From contig JAFRCE010000007.1 of NCBI GenBank assembly GCA_017404505.1, positions 62,001-126,000 of the forward strand: a stretch of 64,000 nucleotides of DNA, written 5' to 3'. The notes under the pieces were generated by a model. The model saw only the letters and a list, made by a program, of their open reading frames with translations. It was not told the origin of the DNA and did no database searches. A program made the translations under genes and the position numbers. Below are positions 18,289 to 25,903 of the stretch, piece by piece; the first letter of the stretch is position 1, and the number at the start of each line of letters is the position of its first letter. The stretch comes from Solobacterium sp. (GTDB lineage: Bacteria; Bacillota_I; Bacilli_A; Erysipelotrichales; Erysipelotrichaceae).

Positions 18289-20002
18289 ACAGAGCACCTC
18301 CCATCTGTGAATCGGCGATGTCCTGATACAGAGTGTTATCCTTGATCAGGTCTTCATGGCGGCCGCGGCCGCTGATACTGCCGTGGTCGAGAACCAGGAT
18401 CTCATCGCAGTTTTTGATCGACGAAACACGCTGAGCGACGATGATCATGGTCGTATCGGGATATTTCTCCTGCAGGGCTCTGCGCAATGCGGCATCGGTC
18501 TTGTAGTCCAGGGCACTGCTGGAGTCATCGAGCAGAAGGAATTCCGGCTTACCGGCAAAAGCCCGTGACAAAAGCACGCGCTGCCGCTGTCCGCCGGAAA
18601 GATTCGCGCCTTTGACGCTGAGCTGATAGCTGTTTTCTTCCGGCAGGTCATGAATGAATTCAGCAGCCTGGGCGTCTTCTTCCGCTTCCAGCATTTCCTC
18701 TTCACTGACATCGCGGCCGAAACGGACATTCTCTTCCAGGGAATCGCGGAACAGGAAATCATTCTGCATGACGACGCCGAACTGCCGGCGCAGTTCTGAC
18801 GGCGCGAAGCTGCGGATATCGCGGCCGTTGAGATAGATCGCTCCCTCATCGATGTCATAGAAATGCAGCAGCAGGGAAAGGACCGTCGTCTTGCCGGCAC
18901 CGGTGGCGCCGATGATACCCAGCGTCTCCCCTTTCTTCAGTTTGAAGCTGATATTCTTCAGATTGTTTTTCACTTTCAGATACGAGAATGTGACATCCCG
19001 GAATTCCAGAGCACAGGCGGGATCGCCGGCCGGGTATTCCTTCGCCACATAGTCTTTTTCGGTCTCACAGTTCAGAACTTCCATGATTCGCTTTGAGGAC
19101 GCCATACCGCGCGAGAACATAATAAACATGCGGCTGACCGCCATCAGCGAACGGGAGATCATCTGGAAATAGGACATGAAGGCGAGAATACGTCCGGTCT
19201 TGGAAAGACCGAGATTGACCCGGTAGGCACCGGCCAGAATCACACCCACCATACCGAGATACAGCAGGAAGTTCATGGCCGGATTGATCAGCGCCATCAT
19301 CCGGTTTGCTCTGACTTCCTCATCCTTCAGATTCTCGTTGACGCCATGGAAACGCTTCTTCTCATAACCGACTTTGGACAGAGCCTTGATGATGCGGATG
19401 CCCTGGGCGTTCTCACGCACCACGCCGACCATCCGGTCATTGGCCTTCTGCACTTCCGTGAACATCCGCACACCGCGTGTCGCTCTGAGATAGAGAACGA
19501 TCACCATGAACGGCACGACGGCCAGGAAGACCATGGCCAGAAACGGATCGAGGACAAACGTCATGATCAGACCGCCAACGGCGATGATCGGCGCTCTGAC
19601 TCCAAGTCTTTGCATCATGCCGATCATCCGGTGCAGATGATAGGTGTCGGAAGTCAGACGGCTTTCAATGGAAGGTATGGTAAACGCATCTGTCTTTTCA
19701 CAGGTCAGATACAGTGCCTTGTCAAACAGATCGTGACGGATATTCTCGGTGATGTTACGGGCCACCCGTGAGGCATTGCGGTTGGCGAGGATATTGAAAA
19801 TGAGAGCCAGCAGGGATATCGCCCCCATCACGCAGCCCCAGAACACGATTTCCTGCATATTGCCGCGCGGCACGATTTCATCGATGATACGGGAAAGGAT
19901 CTCCGGCAAAAACAGTTCCATGAAGGAACCCGTGATTTTGATTGTCAGACCGGCGGCCATCATTCCATACCATGGCCTGAGGTATGTGCGGAGCGTTTTC
20001 AT
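18281..20002 (-). CDS. ABC exporter half-transporter, degenerate NBD
   Basis: Partner of the preceding entry, 573 residues: six transmembrane helices (about 15-310) and a nucleotide-binding domain (about 335-570). Walker A GATGAGKTT and the canonical signature LSGGQRQR are intact, but the Walker B end is LLLDDSSSALD, Asp instead of the catalytic Glu. In heterodimeric exporters this is the non-hydrolysing composite site. The first gene of the two-gene operon, overlapping the second by 8 bases. Begins at ATG 20002. Confidence 0.9.
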   Translation of the reverse strand: MKTLRTYLRPWYGMMAAGLTIKITGSFMELFLPEILSRIIDEIVPRGNMQEIVFWGCVMGAISLLALIFNILANRNASRVARNITENIRHDLFDKALYLTCEKTDAFTIPSIESRLTSDTYHLHRMIGMMQRLGVRAPIIAVGGLIMTFVLDPFLAMVFLAVVPFMVIVLYLRATRGVRMFTEVQKANDRMVGVVRENAQGIRIIKALSKVGYEKKRFHGVNENLKDEEVRANRMMALINPAMNFLLYLGMVGVILAGAYRVNLGLSKTGRILAFMSYFQMISRSLMAVSRMFIMFSRGMASSKRIMEVLNCETEKDYVAKEYPAGDPACALEFRDVTFSYLKVKNNLKNISFKLKKGETLGIIGATGAGKTTVLSLLLHFYDIDEGAIYLNGRDIRSFAPSELRRQFGVVMQNDFLFRDSLEENVRFGRDVSEEEMLEAEEDAQAAEFIHDLPEENSYQLSVKGANLSGGQRQRVLLSRAFAGKPEFLLLDDSSSALDYKTDAALRRALQEKYPDTTMIIVAQRVSSIKNCDEILVLDHGSISGRGRHEDLIKDNTLYQDIADSQMGGALFD

Positions 20003-20052
20003 TTGTTTTATTGTACTTCATTTTCAAGAGACTCTGACAGACAATGACTGAC

Positions 20053-20085
20053 AAAAAAAGAACCGTTTCCATACAGAAACAGTTC
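20053..20085 (-). terminator. Intrinsic terminator of argS
   Basis: Minus-strand stem GAACTGTTTC / GAAACGGTTC (10 bp with one G-U) followed by seven T. Confidence 0.9.
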
Positions 20086-20091
20086 CTTGTA

Positions 20092-21750
20092 TTACATCTT
20101 TTCCGGCGCGCTGACACCGATCAGATCGAGTGCGTTCTTCATGGTGATCATGACGGCGCTGATCAGACCCAGACGCTGGTTGGTCAGTTCCGGATTCTGC
20201 GGATCGCTGACCCGGCAGCTGTTGTAGTAACTGTGGAATTCTCTGGCCAGCTGCTGGCAGAAGTTGCACATGCGGTTCGGCGTTCTGTTCTTCGCGCTTT
20301 CGGCAACCGTCTTCGGGAATTCGGCGATCAGCTTCAGCATCTCCGTCTCATGCGGATCGGTGAGCAGGTCATAACTGTCTTCGCGGCGGAATTCCGGTGT
20401 GCCTTCCTTGTGGAGAATGTTGAACATTCTGGTATAGGCATACTGGGCATAGTAGACCGGATTGTCGTTGGAACGGGTCCGGGCGAGCTTCATGTCAAAG
20501 TCCATGTGGGTCGCGACGTCCTTGGAAACGAAAAACCATCTGGCCGCGTCGACACCGACGTCCTCGCACAGTTCCCGGATCGTGATGGCATTGCCGGTAC
20601 GCTTGGACATCTTGACCTCGACTCCGTCTTCGACCATTCGGACCATCTGGATCAGATCCACCTGCAGGGTATCCGCCGGATAGCCGAGCGCTTTCAGAGC
20701 CGCCTTCATACGGATGACGTAACTGTGATGATCGGCACCCCAGAGGTCGACCAGCAGCGGATAACCGCGCTCCACTTTATAGACATGGTTGGCGATATCC
20801 GGTGTCATATAGGACAGGGTTCCGTCGCTCTTCTTCAGGACACGGTCCTTGTCATCACCGTATTCGGTGCTCTTAAACCATAACGCGCCGTCTTTTTCAT
20901 AGGTCAGTCCGAGATCGTCCATGCGCTTCAGGACCGCCTTGATGCGGGCCTTGTCATTCTCATAGAACAGGGTCTCATGGATCCAGGAGTCGATCCTGAC
21001 GCCATACAGTTTCAGATCGGCGTCGATCTTTTTCAGCTCGCGATTCTTGCCTTCCGCCATGAAGTATGCCAGCCGTTCTTTCGGATCGGCATCCAGCCAT
21101 CTGTCACCTTCCGCTTCGGCAATGCTCACCGCAATGTCTTTGACATCCTGGGCATGATAGCCATCCGGCGGCAGCGGATATTCCTTCCCGAAATATTCAA
21201 AATATCTGGCGATCAGTGATTCACCCAGCATGACGATCTGATTACCGGCGTCATTGACATAGTATTCACGCAGCACGTCCCAGCCGCTCGCTTCCAGAAG
21301 ACGGCAGATACTGTCGCCCCAGGCCGCATTGCGGGCATGGCCGCAGTGCAGTTCACCGGTCGGATTGGCGCTGACCCATTCGACCAGGATCTTCTTTCCT
21401 TCGCCGCTGTTATTGTGGCCGTATTTCGCACCGGCATCGAGGATCGTGTTGATCACGGAAGCCAGAGCTGATTTCTTCATGCGGAAATTGATGAAGCCGG
21501 GACCGGCGATTTCGATCGTTTCGGCATCCGGCAGTTTCTCACGCAGTCCTTCGGCAATCGTTTCGGCGATCATCTTCGGATTCTGATGCAGGGTCTTGGC
21601 AAGACGCATGGCACAGGTGGAAGAATAGTCACCCATCTTCGGGTCCTTGGGAATTTCGACCGTCAGAATGCCTGCCGGCGCATCCAAGTCATATTTCTCT
21701 TTCAGCACTTCCTTGAGAGCGCTGATGATTCTGGCATTGATATCATTCAT
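20092..21750 (-). CDS. argS: Arginine--tRNA ligase
   Basis: Class I aminoacyl-tRNA synthetase charging tRNA-Arg with arginine in the cytoplasm. 552 residues with this start, the normal size. It has the ArgS N-terminal additional domain (residues 1-105), the HIGH-type motif in the segment ANPTGELHCGHARNAAWGD, the DLWGADHHSYVIRMKAAL region, the KMSKR-type loop VKMSKRTGNAITIREL, and the C-terminal helical anticodon-binding domain (about 440-552). The start is ATG 21750, which has GGAGG 7 bases upstream; the upstream ATG at 21768 begins before that site. A TATAAT box at 21780-21785 is the likely -10. Monocistronic with its own terminator. Confidence 0.97.
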   Translation of the reverse strand: MNDINARIISALKEVLKEKYDLDAPAGILTVEIPKDPKMGDYSSTCAMRLAKTLHQNPKMIAETIAEGLREKLPDAETIEIAGPGFINFRMKKSALASVINTILDAGAKYGHNNSGEGKKILVEWVSANPTGELHCGHARNAAWGDSICRLLEASGWDVLREYYVNDAGNQIVMLGESLIARYFEYFGKEYPLPPDGYHAQDVKDIAVSIAEAEGDRWLDADPKERLAYFMAEGKNRELKKIDADLKLYGVRIDSWIHETLFYENDKARIKAVLKRMDDLGLTYEKDGALWFKSTEYGDDKDRVLKKSDGTLSYMTPDIANHVYKVERGYPLLVDLWGADHHSYVIRMKAALKALGYPADTLQVDLIQMVRMVEDGVEVKMSKRTGNAITIRELCEDVGVDAARWFFVSKDVATHMDFDMKLARTRSNDNPVYYAQYAYTRMFNILHKEGTPEFRREDSYDLLTDPHETEMLKLIAEFPKTVAESAKNRTPNRMCNFCQQLAREFHSYYNSCRVSDPQNPELTNQRLGLISAVMITMKNALDLIGVSAPEKM

Positions 21751-21836
21751 GTAGAAGCCTCCGTTCATACAGCCTACATATTATATCGGAATCCCTGTCG
21801 TTTGTGTATCATCTGAGATGCAGAATGTCGCCGGTC

Positions 21837-21845
21837 TGATATGAT
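21837..21845 (+). promoter_or_regulatory. Extended -10 element of the M20 hydrolase gene
   Basis: TGATATGAT at 21837-21845. Transcription from here gives a leader of about 22 bases carrying AAAGGGA, which fixes the ATG at 21874 as the start. Confidence 0.5.
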
Positions 21846-21873
21846 GTTTGTAATCAGAAAGGGAAATGATTCT

Positions 21874-23241
21874 ATGAATACATCGATCTGTAATGTTGTT
21901 GACAGCCACGCGGACGAACTGATCCGTCTTGCCGAAAACATCTGGGCCCATCCGGAAATGGGCTGGAAGGAAACAAAAGCAGTTGAATGGACAGCTGAAG
22001 TGCTGCGGGCCAACGGATTTGAAACCGAAGTCGGCGCCTATGACATGCCGACCTGCATCCGGGCCGTCTTCGGCAAAGGCCGTCCGGTCGTCGGCTTCTG
22101 CGCCGAATATGACTGCCTGCCGGGTCTGTCCCAGAATGTCTGCAGTTATCAGAATCCCATCGTCGAAGGCGGCGACGGTCACGGCTGCGGCCATAACCTG
22201 CTCGGCACCGGATGTCTTGGTGCCTGCATCGCCCTCAAGGAAGCGATGATCAAAGACAACCTCAGCGGCACCGTCATTTTCTACGGCTGCCCGGCGGAAG
22301 AACAGCTGCTCGGCAAAGGCCTGATGGCCAGACAGGGCGCATTCAAGGAATGCGACTTCACGATCGCCTGGCATCCGGCCACAGCTTCCCGCGACACACT
22401 CGGCTGCCATACCGGTGTGGAAGGCATGAAAGTGGAATTCCACGGCCGCACCGCACACGCGGCAGGCGAACCGCAGAACGGCCGCAGTGCCCTGGACGCT
22501 CTGCAGTTAATGAACATCGGTGTCGAATTCCTCCGGGAACACGTCACCGACGACGTGCGCATGCATTACACGATCACCGACGGCGGACTGGCTCCGAACA
22601 TCGTGCCGGACTATGCCGCGGCCAGATACTTCATCCGTGCCTTAAGCCGCAAAGCAACGGTCGACGCTTACGAGCGCGTCTGCAAATGCGCGGAAGGCGC
22701 CGCCATCATGACCGACACCAAAGCGGTCATCACAAGACTCGGCGGCCTGTATCCGACTCTGCAGAACCATGTCATCGGCGAAGCCATCCAGGAAGCCAGA
22801 AAGGAAGTTCCGCTGAATACCTATACCGAAGAAGAACTGCGCTTCGCGGACGAGATCAACCAGAAGGCTGCCGGCTATGTGCCGGGCAAGACACTGCCGC
22901 TCGATTATGAAGATCAGACCCTGCAGACGCGAAACATCTTCGGCTCGACCGACTACGGTGACGTCGAATACATCTGCCCGGGCTTCCAGGTCAACGAATG
23001 CACGGCCGCATCCCTGTCCTCCGGCCACAGCTGGATGATGACCGCTTCTTCCGGTCACTCCATCGGCATGAAGGGCATGTTAAGAGCGGCCAAGATCATG
23101 GCCCTCGGCACCTATAAACTGATGAAGGATCCGGCCCGTCTGGAAGCGGCGAAAGAGGAATTCCGCAATTCGCTCAACGGTGAAGTCTACGAATGCCCGA
23201 TCGACGACTCCATCCCCTGGCCCTACCCGAAAGAAGATTAA
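21874..23241 (+). CDS. M20 family amidohydrolase, AbgB-like
   Basis: Cytoplasmic Zn amidohydrolase of 455 residues related to AbgB, a subunit of p-aminobenzoyl-glutamate hydrolase, and to other N-acyl amino acid hydrolases. The catalytic domain shows CAEYDCLPGL, GGDGHGCGHNLLG with metal-binding His and Asp, and CPAEEQLLGKG with the Glu pair. The dimerisation insert follows VEFHGRTAHAAGEP. The C-terminal part GSTDYGDVEYICPGFQVN, then SSGHSIGMKGMLRAAKIM, is specific to the AbgB type rather than to hippurate hydrolases. Starts at ATG 21874 with AAAGGGA nine bases upstream. No partner subunit gene (AbgA-like) or transporter lies next to it, so the substrate is open. Confidence 0.88.
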   Translation: MNTSICNVVDSHADELIRLAENIWAHPEMGWKETKAVEWTAEVLRANGFETEVGAYDMPTCIRAVFGKGRPVVGFCAEYDCLPGLSQNVCSYQNPIVEGGDGHGCGHNLLGTGCLGACIALKEAMIKDNLSGTVIFYGCPAEEQLLGKGLMARQGAFKECDFTIAWHPATASRDTLGCHTGVEGMKVEFHGRTAHAAGEPQNGRSALDALQLMNIGVEFLREHVTDDVRMHYTITDGGLAPNIVPDYAAARYFIRALSRKATVDAYERVCKCAEGAAIMTDTKAVITRLGGLYPTLQNHVIGEAIQEARKEVPLNTYTEEELRFADEINQKAAGYVPGKTLPLDYEDQTLQTRNIFGSTDYGDVEYICPGFQVNECTAASLSSGHSWMMTASSGHSIGMKGMLRAAKIMALGTYKLMKDPARLEAAKEEFRNSLNGEVYECPIDDSIPWPYPKED

Positions 23242-23259
23242 GCTCATACCGAAACACGG

Positions 23260-23287
23260 CAGCCGCGGATCAAACCGCGGCTGTTTT
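23260..23287 (+). terminator. Intrinsic terminator after the M20 gene
   Basis: CAGCCGCGG / CCGCGGCTG, 9 bp, loop of 6, followed by TTTTC. It also sits at the 3' end of the convergent reverse transcriptase gene, but there it lacks a good T run. Confidence 0.85.
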
Positions 23288-24510
23288 CATTTCTTCCGGT
23301 TCTGCTCGTCAAGCATCCGGTTTTCTTCCTGCCAGTTGTAATACTCCGCCACCAGCGGCGTATATCCCAACTTCTTCAGATGTTCGTAGGTGATTTTATA
23401 GTTGGTCTTGCTGTAACGGCCGGAATACAGATATCGCAGATGCATGACCATGTAGGTATCGATTTCATGCAGTCCGTCCGGACAGCTGATGATCGGAAAA
23501 CAGTGCCTGGTCCAGGTGTATTCGTTATCGCCGCTGAAGTCATAGAATTTGTGATCGAAGCTGCGAATCATGGCTTTCGCGGCTTTGTCATATTCCTGAT
23601 GATTCTTCTTTCTCCACCGGTACAGTTTATGGGCTTTGCGGCGGATGCGGCCTTTCATTTTATCGATGGCCCCGCGGGAAAGATCGATGACTCCGTTGGT
23701 ATAGCGGAAACCGAGGAACTCCCATGCCTCTCCCGGATCACTGTATTTCAGTTTGTCCGGATTCAGGGTCAGTTTTCTTTCATCAAGAAACCGCATGATA
23801 TACGCGAAACATTCTTCCCGTTCCTTTTCATTCTTCAGAAACAGGATCATATCGTCGGAATAACGGAACCAGGGAATGCCTTTTGCAAGGAAGTATTCGT
23901 CCAGCTCCGCCAGATAGACATTGGCGAAGAAGCCGGCCAGCGGCACACCAGCCATCGCGCCCCTTTTCTCTTCGATCAGACTTCCGTTTTCATAACAGCC
24001 ATCCTGCCGCAGCAGCGTGCATAAAAGAGAAAGCAGCGGTTCGTCGTCATCGATGACCCGCGCCAGGATATCGATCAGTATTTCCGTATCAATGGAATTG
24101 AAATAATCATGGATGTCCAGTTTCAGGACATATCTCTCATTCAGATCCGGGATCTTCAGAATATCCCGGATGGCTGAAACGGCTGTCATCCGGCGCCGGA
24201 AGGCATACGTATTGCCCGCCAGTTTTCTGTCATATCTGAACAGCAGATACGCCAGCAGTTTTAGAACCCATGTTTCATCTTCCGGATAACTGTAGACGAT
24301 ACGTTTGCGCGAAGTGCCCATTTTGGCAATTGCGTGCTTCGTCGGATAAGAGAACGAAAGGTCTTCCGTCACCGGAAGATATTTTTTCTGCACGATGAAA
24401 TCTTCCAGCTTCTTCAGCTCTTTCTGAGTCAGCTGGTTCCGGCTTTTTTTATATTCATAGAATTCTTGCCAGCACGCGGCGTCACGGAGTCTGTTCAGGA
24501 TCGTCATCAT
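23287..24510 (-). CDS. Stand-alone reverse transcriptase (YSDD)
   Basis: RNA-directed DNA polymerase of 407 residues, no recognised extra domain. Fingers and palm motifs are visible: KRIVYSYPEDETWVLKLLAY (about 69-88), the first catalytic Asp in LKLDIHDYFNSID (D132), GAMAGVPLAGFFANVYLAELD (184-204; the usual Gln of the xPQG motif is replaced by Leu), and RYSDDMILF with the Asp pair D219/D220. A group II-like LNPDKLKYS and GEAWEFLGFRY follow, then a basic thumb-like helix region with R and K runs (RRKAHKLYRWRKK). No HNH, maturase X-domain or intron RNA is evident. Similar free-standing proteins occur in gut Firmicutes without a known role (from memory). Start is the ATGATG at 24510, without any Shine-Dalgarno; the upstream ATG at 24633 lies in the hairpin array and is rejected. 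It is cotranscribed with the small gene upstream and its leader RNA. Confidence 0.88.
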   Translation of the reverse strand: MMTILNRLRDAACWQEFYEYKKSRNQLTQKELKKLEDFIVQKKYLPVTEDLSFSYPTKHAIAKMGTSRKRIVYSYPEDETWVLKLLAYLLFRYDRKLAGNTYAFRRRMTAVSAIRDILKIPDLNERYVLKLDIHDYFNSIDTEILIDILARVIDDDEPLLSLLCTLLRQDGCYENGSLIEEKRGAMAGVPLAGFFANVYLAELDEYFLAKGIPWFRYSDDMILFLKNEKEREECFAYIMRFLDERKLTLNPDKLKYSDPGEAWEFLGFRYTNGVIDLSRGAIDKMKGRIRRKAHKLYRWRKKNHQEYDKAAKAMIRSFDHKFYDFSGDNEYTWTRHCFPIISCPDGLHEIDTYMVMHLRYLYSGRYSKTNYKITYEHLKKLGYTPLVAEYYNWQEENRMLDEQNRKK

Positions 24511-24511
24511 A

Positions 24512-24660
24512 GTAAAAAAAGAAGAAAGAGAAATCGCCTTGAAACAAGCAGTGCTTGTGTTACCGGCCGGTACCTGTTCCGGTTCCTGCAAAACCATGTA
24601 CGAAGGAACAGGCTGCGGCTGCCGCAGGTGCATCTTTGCAATTCTCTTTCTTTTTCTTAC
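24512..24660 (-). ncRNA. Candidate structured RNA fused to the reverse transcriptase message
   Basis: The 149 bases between the upstream stop codon and the RT start are almost entirely foldable. On the minus strand, a purine-rich arm (24660-24640) can pair with a pyrimidine-rich arm (24534-24512) over about 18 bp with one mismatch and a small bulge. Between them lie five adjoining hairpins: TGCA/TGCA at 24640-24629; CTGCGG/CCGCAG at 24627-24613; an 8-bp stem CCTGTTCC/GGAACAGG at 24612-24573 with a small inner hairpin; the palindrome TACCGGCCGGTA at 24572-24561; and ACAAGC/GCTTGT at 24558-24544. This layout (terminal inverted repeat, then stems, then the RT start) resembles a retron msr-msd or the RNA of other defence RTs. 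Function is inferred; the arms are low-complexity, which weakens the outer stem. Confidence 0.55.
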
Positions 24661-24663
24661 AGA

Positions 24664-25221
24664 TTACAGGTATTTGTGCAATCTGTCGGAAATATATTCA
24701 GGTGTGTTGGGATAATGATTGATGAAGTTGATGAACGGATAGCCGTTCTTCTCCGCCAGTTCTTTGCTCCAGCGGTATTCACGGTGCTGAGTCGTCGTCT
24801 TGCCGATCAGCATAATGACCAGCCGTACTTCCGTTCCGTCAAAGACAACGATGGAATAATCCATGAAGCGTCCTTCGCCGCCGAATCTGCGCGGTGAGAC
24901 GTTCTCTTCGACGGTGTAATTGCTGAATTCCTCATTCAGGCAGGCGAGGATCTTCTCACGGCAGCTGCGGCTGTCGGAAGCGTCAGCTTCATAATAAGAC
25001 GCAGGATGTTCCGGCTCTTCCGCTTTGGCCTGCTGCTCGGCTTTCCATCCATCCACTGCCTGGCTGAGACCTTCCGCCTTCTCCGTGATCGTATCTTTCA
25101 GAGACTGAAACAGTTCAGCGGCCTTCTCTTTGTTTTCGTCGGAAGCGACCTCTTTCAATACCTTCTCGCCTTCTTTCAGAAGGTTCGCCCCTTCCTTCAC
25201 CAGTTTGTCAAAAAGTCCCAC
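24664..25221 (-). CDS. Unknown protein upstream of the reverse transcriptase
   Basis: 185 residues, family not recognised with certainty. Residues 1-75 are an amphipathic, Lys/Glu-rich helical region beginning MGLFDKLVKEGANLLKEG. Residues 85-185 form a compact alpha/beta domain with GEGRFMDYSIVVFDGTEVRL, then IMLIGKTTTQHREYRWSKEL and YPFINFINHYPNTPEYISDR. The D-x(n)-(hydrophobic)-K layout faintly recalls restriction-endonuclease-like folds, but catalytic residues are not clear. Starts at GTG 25221 with a strong AAAGGAGG seven bases upstream. It is the first gene of the transcript that contains the structured RNA and the reverse transcriptase: promoter at 25280-25308, no terminator before the RT. 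Confidence 0.7.
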   Translation of the reverse strand: MGLFDKLVKEGANLLKEGEKVLKEVASDENKEKAAELFQSLKDTITEKAEGLSQAVDGWKAEQQAKAEEPEHPASYYEADASDSRSCREKILACLNEEFSNYTVEENVSPRRFGGEGRFMDYSIVVFDGTEVRLVIMLIGKTTTQHREYRWSKELAEKNGYPFINFINHYPNTPEYISDRLHKYL

Positions 25222-25279
25222 GATGTACCTCCTTTGAACCGTGATCGTATGATTGAATCAATACTTTGAAACTGATTTC

Positions 25280-25308
25280 ATTATATAAACATGCAGACAA
25301 ATTGAAAA
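25280..25308 (-). promoter_or_regulatory. Sigma-A promoter of the RT transcription unit
   Basis: -35 TTTTCA (25308-25303), 17-base spacer, -10 TATAAT (25285-25280). Same -35 and spacing as the gdhA promoter. It lies immediately after the terminator of the SSB-like gene, so the small protein, the structured RNA and the RT form a separate unit starting near 25273. Confidence 0.65.
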
Positions 25309-25329
25309 GACAGCAGTGCTCCTGCTGTC
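25304..25329 (-). terminator. Intrinsic terminator of the SSB-like gene
   Basis: Minus-strand GACAGCAG / CTGCTGTC, 8 bp, 5-base loop, followed by TTTTC. The T run overlaps the -35 box of the next promoter. Confidence 0.85.
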
Positions 25330-25330
25330 G

Positions 25331-25813
25331 TTATTTCTGCGGAACCAGGCCGCTGTTCATGCTGTGGAAACGTTTATGACCGAGCAGGAACATGCCGGTC
25401 ATTGTCACGCTGACTTCCGGCAGTCGGTCCGGATACTTTTCGGAAACCGGCCGGATATAGGCTCTTCCCTCGATCAGCACGCGGTCGCCTTCCTGAAGTG
25501 CGTACACTTCGTCAGCCCGCCAGTCTTTGGCCGAGAAACTGATGATGTCCACCGCGCCGTTCTCCTCGCTGTAGGAATGATAGTAGATGCGGCAGTTCAG
25601 CTGGTCGGTAAAGACTTTGATCTTTTTGTCGAGACCGCAGACCGTCAGGCGGCCGAACGCCATCCGCTGGTTTTCATCGGCGCCGAAATCGGTACGCATG
25701 CGGGCGACGCCATCCGCTTCAATGGTACCGATCATGGTCACGTGATAACATACCACATTCCCTTCCCTGTCCCGGATCGATTCAAAGGAGAAATAATCTT
25801 TCTGTCTCGCCAT
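25331..25813 (-). CDS. SSB-like OB-fold protein
   Basis: 160 residues resembling a single-strand DNA-binding protein, but without the typical N-terminal start of housekeeping SSB. The OB-fold is suggested by FGRLTVCGLDKKIKVFTDQ, then VDIISFSAKDWRADEVYAL, QEGDRVLIEGRAYIR, and the closing strand LPEVSVTMTGMFLLG. The acidic SSB C-terminal tip is absent (ends GLVPQK). Such proteins bind ssDNA in replication, plasmid or defence contexts. ATG 25813 has only a weak GCAGAG site. It lies between the TIR protein and the RT unit on the same strand but ends at its own terminator. Housekeeping ssb is presumably elsewhere. Confidence 0.7.
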   Translation of the reverse strand: MARQKDYFSFESIRDREGNVVCYHVTMIGTIEADGVARMRTDFGADENQRMAFGRLTVCGLDKKIKVFTDQLNCRIYYHSYSEENGAVDIISFSAKDWRADEVYALQEGDRVLIEGRAYIRPVSEKYPDRLPEVSVTMTGMFLLGHKRFHSMNSGLVPQK

Positions 25814-25903
25814 ATGATAATCTCTGCTTTCTAATGATTACATCAAGTATATTACCATGCCGGATTAGTGATGCGTTAGTATAAATCGGATGTATTCTTT
25901 TTT

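Noticed and set aside
16525..20002. Exporter pair as processor of the double-glycine peptide
   Set aside because: Neither protein has an N-terminal C39 peptidase domain, and they lie more than 40 kb away in another operon.
24511..24633. Longer reverse transcriptase starting at ATG 24633
   Set aside because: The extra 41 residues are encoded by the hairpin array, are of low protein-like quality, and have no ribosome site. The MTILNRL start fits what I recall of related RTs.
23287..24660. Group II intron or diversity-generating retroelement
   Set aside because: The M20 gene ends directly downstream, leaving no room for intron domains V/VI; there is no maturase X or HNH domain, no template/variable repeat pair and no accessory Avd gene.
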